Notes: generated by a model not told the origin, from the sequence alone. A DNA stretch of 64,000 bases from Hymenopus coronatus (GCA_030762935.1 CM060895.1:28014501-28078500); one strand, 5' to 3'. Positions 46,285 to 58,649 are shown, numbered from the stretch's first letter. Program-made: numbers and translations.

Positions 46285-47078
46285 TATATTATACTCAAAT
46301 AAAAAATTTGATGTTGAGATTTCACCATAAGTACATTTTGAGGTCCCTGAGTCCAAAAAAAATTTGGAAAAATGTTGTGTTTGTCTGTGACACAATAACT
46401 CAAAAACAAAAAGTCTGTTAAATGCAAAACTTGAATTTAAGACCAGTATCTTATAAGGATGTAGGAAAATCCCTCACCTCCAGTTACCCCTTATATTGAA
46501 CATTTTTAAAAAATTCTGGTTTTCTCAAAAATGGCTCTAATGATTTTTATTAAAATACCATATGTTTAAGATATCTTCAGACAAACCAAATTTGTTTGAT
46601 TTGTAGGAGCTGGAATCATGAATTTTCTGGGAATAGCCTCTGAAAACATCTTTATTCTATATTATCTTTTTATAATTGTAAACCATAAGAAACAGACAAA
46701 AACTTAATAATAATAGTATATATCTTATTAAAACAATCAATTTATGTCATATGTAATTTTTTTTTAGAGTTAACAATGTCCAAGATATTCCTTGTTATTG
46801 GTTTCAATTTTAAAGCACTTAAACTTTTTTCAAACAGGAAAACATCTTTAGGCCACAGAAAGAGAACCAAATTTCAATTGTTTCACAAAGCGACAAGCTT
46901 TTAAAGGAGCTGACCTGCCTAGAGGATGTCCTTATTTCCTTTTTATTTACAAGGAAGTAATAAAATAATTTCTGTTAATGTTTATCTCAATTAGCATGAT
47001 GCAGATAAAATGTTTGTAAGAATAGTTGTTTGCAGAAAAGGAACAGAAAATCATGCATCTGAAGCACATCATTTTTTC
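46285..47078 (+). repeat. ACTTTCTC repeat, diverged
   Basis: Starts at AAAAAATTTGATGTTGAGAT without the hairpin, has only GTTGTGTTTGTCTGTGACAC at the TG site, and ends near AATCATGCATCTGAAGCACA. The most diverged long copy. Confidence 0.75.
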
Positions 47079-48454
47079 TTTTTAATTCAGGTCATATACT
47101 TTTGCTCTCAGACAGAGCTTTTGCGAAGATAGAGAAATTCCAAATGTTATCCAAATGTTTATAGTTACATCTAGTTAGTGAAGTGATATTGTAGCAAAAA
47201 GCAGCAAAACTTGTCAGGTGACACAGATAAAAATGGAAAATTTCTTCAGTGTTTCTGAGCTAAAAGGCAACATGAAACCTAAAACAGTTCTGTAATGAAG
47301 GATCAAGCTGAAGTTCTCAAAAGCTATTTGTTTCAGGTTTGAAGAAAGGGATCTTTTATTTATGTAGGTACCATCAAACATAAAGTACGTCAGGAGTTTC
47401 TACCTGTTGAGCTTTGAAGGCAACTTTGAACTTTATCAGCAGTATGGGAATTCACATGAGATTAATCCAAACAAATTTAAAGATCTGCAACTTAATTGCA
47501 TTTTGTGAATTATTTGTATGTCTGAGTTTTTTGTTTAAAAGAGTATAACATAACAATATATCATAATATTTAAAAACCCAAAGAAATATCCTCATACTTT
47601 GAGGCAACATAGTCATAACCCTCATATCATAGGTCACACATCCAAATTAAATATGTTATTTTTTTAACTGAAAAAAGAATAATTATGAGTATATTGCTGC
47701 AGTAATTATTAAATAATGAGTCACACTCGAACTTCACTTTGCATTATATGATAATTATTGGATTCACTTCACTGTGTTAAATTTCTAGTTTCAATATATT
47801 CGCTGCAGCATTGTGTTCATAGAACTACAGTAAGTATTTAGAATGAGAAACAAAGTATATATACAAAACTGAGAAGCATCAGGATTTAGATAAACATTAA
47901 TCCAATTTATAATAATGATATTTTATTCCTTCTTATTTAAAACTCCTTAAATCAACTAGATTATCATTGCCCTTAGCCAAGGTTGCTAAGGGACTTACTC
48001 ATAAACATAAGTTCTTGCAGTTCAAATATTGTGATAATCGTCCTCCATGACTGAAGTTTTTCCTAAGTTTTACTCAATCTCTATAACTGGCAAATGGCAG
48101 AGGTGTACAAATCTTAGGCCTTCCTTTCCAAATTTCCTTCCCAATTATTATTTAATTTCATGTGTCATCATATATCATCACTACCAAGGATGCCTTGTGC
48201 AGTAATAATTGACATTAAATGACATAAATATAAACAAACAAATAAAAAGAGAAGCATAAGTTGCAATAAGCTCAGGAAAGGAAGCAATAGAATATATTTG
48301 CCTCCTAAACTAGATGTTTCCATTTGAGTCATATATTATATTTTGGTTAAGTATAGAGTTATTTTTATTTACAACAAAGGACTAAATCACAGTGATAATG
48401 ACAAATTAATGCTTCCTATTAGACACTGTTGATACCAGATTTCTCTATTTACAG
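47079..48454. other. Intron sequence; possible degraded SINE at 47940-48245
   Basis: No gene. At 47985-48035 GTTGCTAAGGGACTTACTC and TTGCAGTTCAAATATTG have the spacing of tRNA-like A and B boxes, and about 200 bp later an A-rich tail (ATAAACAAACAAATAAAAAG) ends the unit. Confidence 0.35.
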
Positions 48455-48631
48455 GATGTTTACATAGGTGCAGAATTTTCTGGACGTGAGGCAAATGGAG
48501 AACGTGTTATGGGAATTGTAGCTTCTGGAGCACTTTCAACTGTTGCTATAATTGACAATGAATTATTATGGAAAGTTCCTGATCATTGGTCACTGGAAGA
48601 AGCAGCTACCATTCCAGTTGTCTATAGTACA
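48455..48631 (+). CDS. FASN: Fatty acid synthase, internal exon (enoyl reductase)
   Basis: 59 codons, phase 0-0, after TATTTACAG and before GTAAGC. It reads AEFSGREANGERVMGIVASG then LLWKVPDHWSLEEAATIPVV and ends YST. GxEFSGR, RVMG and SLEEAATIPVVYSTA are classical motifs of the medium-chain-dehydrogenase-like ER domain. Only 200 bp separate it from the next exon. Confidence 0.93.
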
Positions 48632-48831
48632 GTAAGCACATAAATTTCTCTTATTATTTTTTTCTATTACATTAAACACTAAGTAAAAATAGTTTTAATT
48701 TAATATCCAAAAACATATAATGCTGAAATATTAACATACCATCCTAAGAGAGGTGACTAAGTGGTAATATTGGTTATGATGCTTTTCATTTATTTATTGT
48801 ATTATGATACTGTTTCTTCTTTTCATTTAAG

Positions 48832-49008
48832 GCATACCTTGCTTTTCTGGCTGGTAAATTGAAGAAGGGAGATGCAGTGCTTATACATGCAGGAAGTGGC
48901 GGAGTGGGTCAGGCAGCAATTAATATCTGTCTTCACGTTGGCTGCACTGTCTTTACAACTGTTGGCACTCAAGAAAAAAGAGATTTCATAAAAAGGAAAT
49001 ACCTACAG
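48832..49008 (+). CDS. FASN: Fatty acid synthase, internal exon (ER nucleotide-binding core)
   Basis: 59 codons, phase 0-0, after CATTTAAG and before GTAGAT. The NADPH-binding glycine motif HAGSGGVGQAAI is at residues 19-30 of the exon, followed by GCTVFTTVGTQEKRDFI. This is the Rossmann fold of the enoyl reductase, which reduces the trans-2-enoyl chain on the ACP using NADPH. Confidence 0.95.
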
Positions 49009-49439
49009 GTAGATATAAAGAAGTAAGCTACTTTACTCGAAAGAAGATTAAACTGTTTTCTCTTTAAGGTCTAATCTTCTGTACTATACCTTCTGTTTTG
49101 TATACTTCATTAATAACCTGTTTTCACACAGCTATGGTCAAATTTGCTGCTTTCATTTTAGAAACATATTTTGATGATAGTAGCTTACTTATTCTTGCTG
49201 ATTGCATATTTATGGCAGCAAAAGCTTTCTAATTATGTACAATCCATTTAAATGGAACCAAATGTGATCATATCTTCAATAAATATAATAAAAGCAGTAA
49301 GTAATAGCTGTGCCTCACTTTATATAAAGCTCTGCCCTCTAAATTGTATCCTACTTGCCAATTTGAAGTGAAATACATGTTCTTAGATGACATCACTAAA
49401 CACCACAGATCAAAGAAGTTATGATCATCCCACCTCCAT

Positions 49440-49665
49440 GGTGAGAAGGTAAAGTTTAGGCCACACATTCAAGAGGTACCGAGTACAAATTTTGTGCAGG
49501 TCATGATGGGATAAGGATTTTTTTTGGGTTTTAGTTTATCCTCAAAAGATAAATGCTGGGAGCTCTAAGTTCAATAGAACCTTGGAGTCATTTGAGCATC
49601 ACCCTCACTAATTCACTGTCAGATATGGCTTTTTAAGGGAATGTTAAATTGGAAAACAAGCCATA
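49440..49665 (+). mobile_element. tRNA-derived SINE, family S1, diverged
   Basis: Shares CACACATTCAAGAGG, GGGATAAGGATTTTTTTTGGG, TTATCCTCAAAAGATAAATG and the end AATGTTAAATTGGAAAA with other S1 copies. Confidence 0.65.
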
Positions 49666-49669
49666 TGCA

Positions 49670-50737
49670 TGGTTTCCAAATATGTTTTCAGTTAGAACAA
49701 GTTTCCAGAATTACTGTGGAATTACAGTTAACGATGATAACTAATCATTCTTTTTCCCTTCTCTTCTTATTTCAATCTGCACTCATTTTCTGTCAATTCT
49801 GCACTGTTTCTCATACATGTTTCCTTAATGTTTTCCAAGTTTTTAAAAAAATCATATTCTGATTTTCTTGTTGATTATTTGCCAACTTCTTTTTCTAAGA
49901 TCATTCAATTTTTTAAAACTCAATTATTAAGTATGTTATTTTTTTATTGCATAATAACATATCACATTGTTTCTATTTTATTTCCATACTGGGGCAAACA
50001 TTAATGGTTACCCCCTTTTAATCCTCTTAATTTTGCAAACCATATTATTTGCATTTCTATTGTATGTATCTACATGCTTCTTATACTCCATTGCATATTC
50101 AGGTCTCTGTGTATTTCTAGTAAGGATTGCCTTTAAGCTACTAAGAAAATCTTGCTTCTCAGAGTTTTCACTAACCTTTTCAAATGCACACTTTTCCATG
50201 TTAGACTTAACTATACTAAGAGGAGGTATTGCATTCCACAAAAAAATTAATGTTTATATAGCAATAGACATTTTGAGGCTCACTTAATAAAAAATCTGAA
50301 TCATGTGATTCCATTCGTATGGGTTTCTATTGGTCATTACTGGGAACAGAAAAATCCTATGCTTTAGAGAGTATAGATTCCTGACATCCTTCTGGAACTC
50401 CATAAGTTGTAGCTTCCATATTCTGTTTACTGTTTAGAACTGTAATTTTTCCTGCATTTTCAGAGATAAACAGTTCAATTTTACTTTTACCATTAAAATA
50501 CGAGTTCAGTTTGAACAAATGAACTGGCAAATCTCACTGTTAGATTATGATTTCAATAGACATCACAACTGTTATAGACAACTTGGGGATTTTTCTAGTT
50601 ACACATCCAGCTCCTGTGTGCTCGTGCAAACAAAATTGAATTCTTATTTGTGAGTTATAGTAAATGTCTGCATTCCATTTATTTATTTGAATTTAACTAA
50701 AATATATACTTTTTGGTTACTATTTATAGTGAAGGAA
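49670..50737. other. Intron sequence with a small ACTTTCTC fragment
   Basis: Mostly unassigned. At 50222-50335 a short degraded piece of the ACTTTCTC repeat (GAGGTATTGCATTCCAC, then TGAATCATGTGATTCCATTC) joins both ends with the middle lost. Confidence 0.4.
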
Positions 50738-50970
50738 ATGTCATAGCAGACAAAAGAAAAACGGGTTGGGTAATGTTTTACGAGTAATTTACTCTCTATA
50801 AATATACCAATTGTGAGCGTTTTCAGGCTTTATACCCTGTTATTGTGTGTGCACTACAATAATAAACACTTTAGTTTTTAAGTCAGTTAAGTTAAACTAG
50901 AGTTAATAGTGCAAAACTAAGTTTAAAGGAGGTTAATAACCTCCCTGAGGTTACGCTGCATTATTTCTGT

Positions 50971-52485
50971 ATGGAAAGCTGCAACAAGAGCCCTACAATT
51001 TCTAGAATATCACTGACAAAAGACAACGATGTAGCTTCTACAGTTCCAGCTAAAATGAATCCAGAACCTAAAGGTATGCAAAGTTATGCTTCAGTAACAC
51101 AAATGACACCATCTAAAGATCAGGCTATTGTTATAGATTCTCATAGTGAAATCATGCTAAAAGAATATGTTTTAGCCATAGGTAAACTAATCGATCCAAG
51201 TTGCATTAGACTTGTTTCACGCATTTCAAATGCAAGAATTTGCATGTACTTGGCTAATAAGACAATGGTACAAGACTTAATATGTAATCATCCTAAAGTA
51301 AACATAAAGAATGTGCCACTAAGTATTAGAGCCCTCGTCACAAAAACGCAAAGGGTTATCCTCGTCACAAAAACGCAAAGGGTTATTCTTTCAAATGTTG
51401 GTCCAACAATTCTTAATCAGCTAATAGAACAGCAACTCGCAGTACTAGAGGTTAAGCCTACTTCATATATAGTTCATATTCGTGCAGGAATGAACAAACC
51501 AGGTTTTACACACATCCTAAGTTTTAGGATGTCAATCCTAATGACCTAGAAAAGCTCCCTGAAAGCATGCAGATTAAGTATGAAGGTACAAACTACTGGA
51601 TCTATTTTTCATCAGACAATGTAATTTGTTTTACATGTAAACAGGAAGGGCACCATGCAAGGCAGTGCCAGGCAAACGCTAATGACGAAGCTTTACCTAT
51701 GGCGACAACTCAGGATAGTAATGAAAATGCGGCAACAGTTGCCGCGTTAGATTTGTGTGATGTTAACTTTCCTAACCTGAACAAGAAACAAAACACAAAC
51801 GAATTAGATTCGCTGCTAACTCTCCTAACCTAAACATGAAACAAAACACACACGAAATCACACAAACAGCTGTCTCTGATCACAACATAAAGATGGTACC
51901 CAAGCAAAATATAGATGCGGAATCCTCTAATCATACTAAACATCCGCATGTTATGGATTCCTTTAAAACTGAATCATTACACAAGCATACATCGAACGAA
52001 AATGCTGAAAACAGACAAGAGATGTCACTCACTCCCCTAAAACGTGTACACTCCACAAGTAGCACATCTATAACACAAATAGGAGAACAGGAATTCTCTT
52101 CCTCTAAATCTTCTCAGGAAGACACACCTGATAACTGTGAAACAAATAACAACAGAGTCATCAAACACACAAAGAAAAACCAAAAACAGATACTAAGTAA
52201 ACAAGAATCAGCGAGGCAATGTCACCGGTGTGGAAATTAATGGAAGCAAACCCAGACGATTATGCTATAACATACCTACAACTACTTAGTTTTCGTGAAA
52301 ATTCTGTTGGAATTTCAGACGTACAATCTTTGGCACTCAGTTATACCAGTGACTTTGAGGGGCTAGTAAACACAATAAAAAAGCTCTCTCCCTGTTTCAC
52401 AGATCGTGGCATCAAAAACAGGTGCCCTAGACTAATAAAGAAACTTAAGCAAAATGTCAATGTTACAGATTCCAATGAAGCCTAA
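50971..52485 (+). pseudogene. LINE ORF1 (gag-like), frameshifted
   Basis: From ATG 50971 the protein runs in three successive frames: 50971-51549, 51567-51833, 51836-52240 and 52219-52485. The second piece has the zinc knuckle CFTCKQEGHHARQC. ORF1 proteins of this group bind RNA and form the particle. A 27-bp tandem duplication at 51334-51387 adds nine residues (LVTKTQRVI twice). The region from 51836 is serine/asparagine-rich. Shifts near 51540, 51830 and 52235 inactivate it. Confidence 0.8.
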
Positions 52486-52511
52486 ATTTCACTTAACCAA
52501 TAAGCTTACAA

Positions 52512-53130
52512 ATGGCATTAAAAATATTACAATGGAACCTCAATGGTTTCTGAAAACAATATGAATATCTTCAACATATTTTAAACAAAAATAATCCTAA
52601 CATTATCTGCCTTCAAGAAACCAATTTAAAGCAAAATTACGTAGCTCACATGAAAACATACTCCTCATATTACAAGAATCGCATAGGCGCTTTACGTGCT
52701 AGTTGTGGCGTTGTAACTTTTATTAAAGACAATATTCCACACAGAGAAGTAGACATAAACACTTCTCTAGAAGCTGTAGCAGTTACAGTAAACCTATCAG
52801 TAACTGTAACAATCTGTAGCATTTAACTTCCAAACAGGAATGAAATAGAACTAACAACACTACATAATTTATTGGAGCAACTACCCAAACCATACATTGT
52901 TGTGGGTGACTTTAATAGTCACAACACTTTATGGGGTTCAAAATATACTAATCGACACGGCAGAATAATTGAAAAAGCTATTAGATACAGCAAACTTAGT
53001 GTTACTCAACAATGGACAACCCATGCATTATGATTTAGCCAATAATTCGTACTCCAGCATTGATTTAATATTCTGCAACCTGATGTATGCCATTTTTTCA
53101 GCTGGGAAGTAACTAAATCTATTCAAGGTA
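52512..53130 (+). pseudogene. LINE ORF2, endonuclease domain
   Basis: ATG at 52512 begins MALKILQWNLNGF, the start of an APE-type endonuclease, with a TGA right after. Then PNIICLQETNLK (catalytic E), YIVVGDFNSHNTLWGS (catalytic GDFN) and, after a frameshift near 52980, SSIDLIFCN and GNDHLPI (catalytic D-H). Stops at about 52551, 52828 and 53032. Confidence 0.82.
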
Positions 53131-55320
53131 ATGACCATCTTCCCATTATCATCCACAATATTTAATACAGCTTCTCAGGTATTTACTACAATCAAATGGA
53201 ACCTAAAAAAAGCTGATTGGTTAACATTTAGAAAGATATTTAGTGAAAATGTCCAAAGTTTAATACCTTCAATTGCCTTTCAGAAGAAGAATATTGATGC
53301 AATTCTAAAAGAATTCACCGACTGTATTATTAGGTCTGCAACATTAAGTATTCCACAAACATCTATTACACCTAACAAGTGCCCTATTCCGTGGTGGAAT
53401 GAAAAGTGCAGGGAAGCTATAGCAAATAAAAATTGTGCTTTTAATCGCTTCAGACGGCACCCTAATTTAAGTAATAAGCAGGAATTCCTAAAATATCATG
53501 CAAATGCACATAGGATAGTTAAACAAAGCAAGAAGAAACGTGGATGACTTTCCTCTCTACATTAACCGACAAGACACCCCAGTCAATTTTATGGAACAAA
53601 ATAAAGAAGGTAAAAGGAGGGAATTATGCTGCCCAGATAATGGCTATTCATAATCCTGATGATCGTAGTATCAAAACTAATCCCAAAGAAATAGCCAACA
53701 CCTTTGCGAATTTTTTTGCAAACGTGTCAAACCCACACCGGAATGATACTCCATTAAACCCAGTACAAATTGTTAATATGAGTAAAAATACTAGCTACGC
53801 TTACAACGATTCAATGAGTATTGAAGAAGTGCAAGATGCTCTATTTGGTTTTAAAAGCACGAGTCCTGGCCCAGATAATATTCCTTATGAATTTCTACAG
53901 CAATTACCTCCAGTTGGTGTAGAATATCTCAGGAAAATATTCAATCATGTATGGGTCAATAATGTATTTCCTTCATCATGGCAACACTCAATAGTAATAC
54001 CTATTCTTAAACCAAACACGGATATTCTACATCCAGAAAACTATGGGCCCATCGCACTAACATCTACTATGTGCAAAGTCATGGGAAAAGTAATAGATAA
54101 ACGTTTACGATGGATGCTGGAGAAGAACCACTTTTTCAGCCAATCTCAAAGTGAGTTTCATCAGTTTCACTCTACGATTGATAATTTAATTGTTCTTGAA
54201 ACTGAAATCAAAGAGGCATTTAGTAATTCCCAGCACCTTTTGTGTCTCACCTTAGATATAGAAAAGGCCTATGACTCACTTAACAAAAACTACATCTTAA
54301 AAGTATTACAAGATATAAATATAAATGAACACATGCTAAACTTCATCTCTAATTTCCTTCACAACTGACAGATCCGAGTCAGAGTGAATGGCAGTCTATC
54401 TCGAGCGTTTTAATAAATAATGGCATTCTTCAAGGCTCAATCTTGAGTGTTACACTATTCATTGTTGCAATGGACAAAATAGTGAATCATGTTTTACCAC
54501 CAGCTAAAGCATGTCTCTTTGCAGATGATGTTTTTATTTTTCATTCAGGAAGAAACGTATCCACAACTCAAGAAATTTTACAGAAATCATTGCACTCAAT
54601 TCAAACCTGGTCCAATGAAATAGGGTTCAAATTCCCTGAGCATAAAACTAAATGTATCAACTTTTCAAGAGCAAGACGCGATGGAAATAAACCCAAGTTA
54701 TTTATAAATGGCAAAATGATTGAAGTTGTCAGTTCTGTAAAAATACTAGGTCTAACATTTGATAAAAGACTAATTTGGTCTTCGCATGTAAAATTACTGG
54801 CAACAGATTGCAAAAAAATGTCAAATATATTAAGAATTCTCTGCGCTAGTAACTGGGGATCCGACATAAATGTCCTTCACACAAAATATAAAGCATTAAT
54901 AAGATCCAAGCTAAGGATTGTTCTGGGACTGGGAGCCTACCATACTAGTCCAATCGATAGTTTACATATGGAATTAGATGAATCTCCCCTTGAAGTACGT
55001 CAAGAATACTTAAGTTTAAAGTATGCAATGAAAATAGCTGGATTACCCTACTCAAATGCTTATAACTATGTATTTCCCAAAACACCCAAAAGAGATAAAC
55101 TCCAACATCCATTTAAATCATTGCCGTTCTATGATAGAATTAATTACTACTTAAAGAAACAACAAACCAGCCTTCCGAAGATAACAACAACCAGACTTCA
55201 CGATGTTCCTCCCTGGAGGCTTAAAAAACCAAAACTTAACCTAGAAATGGAACCCTACAGAAAAGGACAAACATCTGCAATTATTTATCAACAACTCTCT
55301 AAAGAAGTGTCTAGTTCATG
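53131..55320 (+). pseudogene. LINE ORF2, reverse transcriptase domain
   Basis: 53131-53547 is the linker (PIPWWNEKCREAIANKN). After a one-base shift near 53545 comes the RT: TSPGPDNIPYEFLQQL, ENYGPIALTS, motif A CLTLDIEKAYDSL, then a break at 54368-54443, motif B as GILQGSILSVTLF (the usual proline before the final LF block is changed) and motif C with LFADDVFIF. The frame 54443-55417 continues through the thumb region (KTKCINFSRARR, VKILGLTFDKRL). Confidence 0.9.
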
Positions 55321-55322
55321 CG

Positions 55323-56129
55323 TTGATTATGAAAAAAAAATATATATTTATATCAGCTCATGGGGTAGGTTGTGCAATAATCCTACCAAATCAAGTTCAG
55401 GTGGTAAAACTTCCTGACTGTTTCTCTACATTTTCCAGTGAACTATACGCTATAAAAGAAGCCTTCTCGTATATTACAGAGTCTAAGAATCAGTCATTCA
55501 TAATCTTTTCAGATTCCAAATCGGCCCTAATGGCAACTCAAAATATTTATACAGACAACCAACTTACCCAAAATGTTCAAATTTCCTATAATCAGGCCTT
55601 AGAACAAGGAAAACAAGTGATCCTTTGTTGGGTTCCTTCTCATCAACAAATTGCCGGCAACGAGAAAGCAGACGAGGCAGCCAAAACTGCTCTTCGGAAA
55701 CCCTTGTGTAACACTAACATTCCAGTGCACCATTCAGACTTCTCCATTTACATCCGTACTAAAATCAACAATGCCTGGAAAACTCTATGGTCTCAACATC
55801 AAGGAACTAAACTACACTCAGTTAGAGGATTCAACACTGCTGTTTGCTGTTTTAAAAACTTAAATAGGAAACATCAAACCATTATCACTCATCTGAGAAT
55901 TGGCCACACAGCAATGACTCATGCCTACTTGATCACCAAAGATGCCCAACCTCAGTTTACAACTTGCAATACTCCACTGATTGTGTCTCACATACTTTCA
56001 GAATGCCGCCGTTATAATCCCCAGAGGAAAAAGTACAAAATCACTGGTGATATAAAAGTACTAAATAATGAAAGCATGTATAAAAATGTTATGTTCCTAA
56101 AAGCTATCAGTATCTACAGTTTAATCTAA
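55323..56129 (+). pseudogene. LINE ORF2, RNase H domain and C-terminus
   Basis: Frame with SAHGVGCAIILP, SSELYAIKEAFSYI (catalytic E), FIIFSDSKSALMAT (catalytic D) and WVPSHQQIAGNEKADEAAK (last catalytic D). The first catalytic D (the usual YTDGS) is not visible because the sequence there is an AT-rich run (55330-55350). It ends with HILSECRRYNPQR, a degraded C-terminal zinc-knuckle-like motif. Confidence 0.88.
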
Positions 56130-56463
56130 AATTGCAATAAACATTAACACAGCTTTTATTTGCTTTCATTCACAAAAATGTTAGTAATATATTATGGATC
56201 ATTAAAATTAAATATATCTGTACAGTTTAATATTACTCTATATTAACTTCATAAGAAGTAATTTTATATTCATTGTTACCTGTTAATTAGCACAATTTGT
56301 ATTATATTCCAATGTATCTTTATAACCATCCTGTAATAATTATTATCATCACAATTTATCAGTGTTTCAGTCGCGATAAGACTCTTACGAGTCAAAGCAC
56401 TATAAATAAATATTAATAAAAAAAAATGCTCATAGCACACTGAAATTTCTTTTTTATTTTTAG

Positions 56464-56662
56464 TTGACTGATAGGCACATTGGAAATGCAAGAGACACTT
56501 CCTTTGAGCAGCTTATAATGACTGAGACAGGAGGACGAGGAGTGGATATTGTGCTTAACTCACTGGCAGAGGAAAAACTGCAGGCTTCCTTGCGATGTTT
56601 GGCATTTGGGGGTCGCTTCCTTGAAATAGGAAAATATGACATGGTCAACAACAACCCTCTTG
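56464..56662 (+). CDS. FASN: Fatty acid synthase, internal exon (enoyl reductase C-terminal part)
   Basis: 66 codons plus one base, after TATTTTTAG and before GTATGT. It reads [20 protein letters not shown], then [20 protein letters not shown] and [13 protein letters not shown]. The [26 protein letters not shown] motif is nearly invariant in animal FAS. The acceptor's pyrimidine tract (TTTCTTTTTTATTTT) lies right after a LINE poly-A tail. The next exon is not in the window. Confidence 0.95.
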
Positions 56663-57544
56663 GTATGTAAATAGAAACTCAAGCTAATAACTTTGCATTG
56701 AAGTTTATAACATGTATGGGTGTAATTATGGAAGTAATTAAAATTTCTACTGATTAAGGGATAGGAATTAAAAGTCACCTTCTACCAGTTTTCTATAATT
56801 TAGAAAACATGCACTCGGTGCATTACAGGAAAAGGCTAAAAGCTGATTTATTGTAAAGTAAAGTAATTAATAATGATAATGGCAAGGACAAAAGTAAGGT
56901 ACTATACTTTACTAAAATGATTAATATATCTTAATGATTTGCTTTCCTAATAGGTACTAATTTCTCTTAGGTACTTTTTATTTTCAAAGATCAGGAGTGT
57001 TGGTGCCTTGAAATAGTTGTAATACAAGGCCAGCATGTTATGCATCTTAGTTTGGTTCCAATAATAAAGTTAATTTCTCTCCATATATTTTCTTGCGACA
57101 AGAGGTTAGACTTAGTCATTTTGTTTACATTTTCCCCATAAATAAAAATTACGTGAGAAATAATCTATTAATCCTCCTATTTTGGATGTTTTTGATTAGA
57201 ATATAATGACTATTAAGCTGTACACTGTAGGAGAGGGTTCTTTTTCCTTGGGCTTGTGAATTCAACAGTATCTTCAAAACATTTGGCCTTATTATCCCCT
57301 ATGTATTTACTAGCATCACATATCAATTTTCTTGACAGTAATGGAGTTTCCTGCTCTAAATCAGGTTTCTATAAACTTCAGTAGTGGCTGTTCTGTATTA
57401 AAACATGGCATATAAATGTAGTCCTAATTCTTCTAAGAAGATAGTTAAATAAAAGTAAATTACCTTTCCTTAACATTCGTCAAAATTTAACTGCAGAACT
57501 TCACTTTTATTATCATGTACAACAGATTATTATCAGGTCATATG
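56663..57544. other. Intron sequence, nothing recognised
   Basis: Start of an intron longer than 7.3 kb. No coding or repeat signature. Confidence 0.45.
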
Positions 57545-57547
57545 GCT

Positions 57548-57965
57548 GAATTTAGCCGAGTACAATGGCACCACATCTGTGGCCGACATTTGGGAGGTCC
57601 CAGGTTTGATCCCCTGTGACTCTCTCTCTGGACATAGGGTTTTTCGTGATTTTCTGCTAGTCACCAAGGCAAAAGGTTTTCCTTTCTCTCATTTACTTTC
57701 CGTCTTTCAGCTTGTCTGTGGGGCTGCAGTTCAGTCTACTGAGCAGATGGTGCGGAGGCTTGAGACTTGGAATTTCTTCTTGGTCAAAGGGAAGTTTTTT
57801 GAGTCTCCACTGCAGGGTTGTGAGCAACTTTCTTGTGGCAGGTGGGAAAGTCTGGAACTCTGAAATAGGGAACACTGGGGGTCTTGTAATCTGCTGGCCT
57901 GTATTTCATTCATCTTTTGTGGTTCTTTTATAATATATGTTCCTCATGGGGACGTAAGCATGAAA
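57548..57965 (+). repeat. Possible long SINE-like repeat
   Basis: Starts with a weak tRNA-like head (GTACAATGGCACCACATCTG, then CCCAGGTTTGATCCCC in B-box position). The rest is notably less AT-rich than its surroundings (CAGATGGTGCGGAGGCTTGA, TGGGAAAGTCTGGAACTC). Only one copy in the window, so the call is tentative. Confidence 0.4.
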
Positions 57966-58300
57966 GATTTACTGAGAGTTGAGGTGCTAGGTTTCCCTTC
58001 TGTCAGCTGGTCATTATCATTTTCATGGCTTAATGCATTATTCTTCCTGACCTAAAATAGTAGTAAATATAGCCTATAGTAAGTAAAACAAATTATTTCC
58101 TTCAGCAAAGATAAATAGCAAAATTTAAAAGAACTCGTGGTATTGAAACTTGGAGAAATGTGTATTTAGCAAGAACCAAATTTAAAAACCAGGGTTTATG
58201 ACATCCTAAATTACCACATTATACCAGGTTACACAGTCATTAAAGGTAACACAAAACCCACAACTAAGTATGATTATTGGACAGTCTCACAAATAAAACA

Positions 58301-58302
<2 letters not shown>

Positions 58303-58357
<55 letters not shown>

Positions 58358-58399
58358 ATGCATGCGTATGCGTGCGTGGTGTGTGTGTTGTGTGTGTGA
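58303..58399. repeat. (TG)n microsatellite, not in an ACTTTCTC repeat
   Basis: About 27 TG units, then TGCATGCATGCGTATGCGTG and a second TG stretch. None of the ACTTTCTC repeat landmarks flank it. Confidence 0.95.
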
Positions 58400-58649
58400 A
58401 CTAATAAAAAGTAAAATAAACTGTACTTTTTTTTCCTCCATAATCTTTAATTATTTCAGATAGACTCGACAATTCCTTACTGCTTAGCAGTTGCTGTTTT
58501 CTTCAGTGGAGCATGATTTACGTCTAGGATTTTTAGTCATGTTTGCAGATCTATGCTTGTGCTTCCTTTGCCCATGATAGGTGTCTTACTGCATACAGGT
58601 TTCAATGCTGCATGTGGTTAAATCATACCAGTTAAGTTTAAAAAGTGTG

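Larger units (their letters stand above)
50752..56425 (+). mobile_element. I-type non-LTR retrotransposon (LINE), near full length
   Basis: About 5.7 kb with ORF1 (gag-like with CCHC knuckle), ORF2 (endonuclease, RT, RNase H) and a poly-A end. A possible target duplication is ATGTCATAGCAGAC at 50738-50751 versus ATGCTCATAGCACAC at 56426-56440 (imperfect). The RNase H domain after RT points to the I/Nimb-type group rather than Jockey. Confidence 0.88.
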
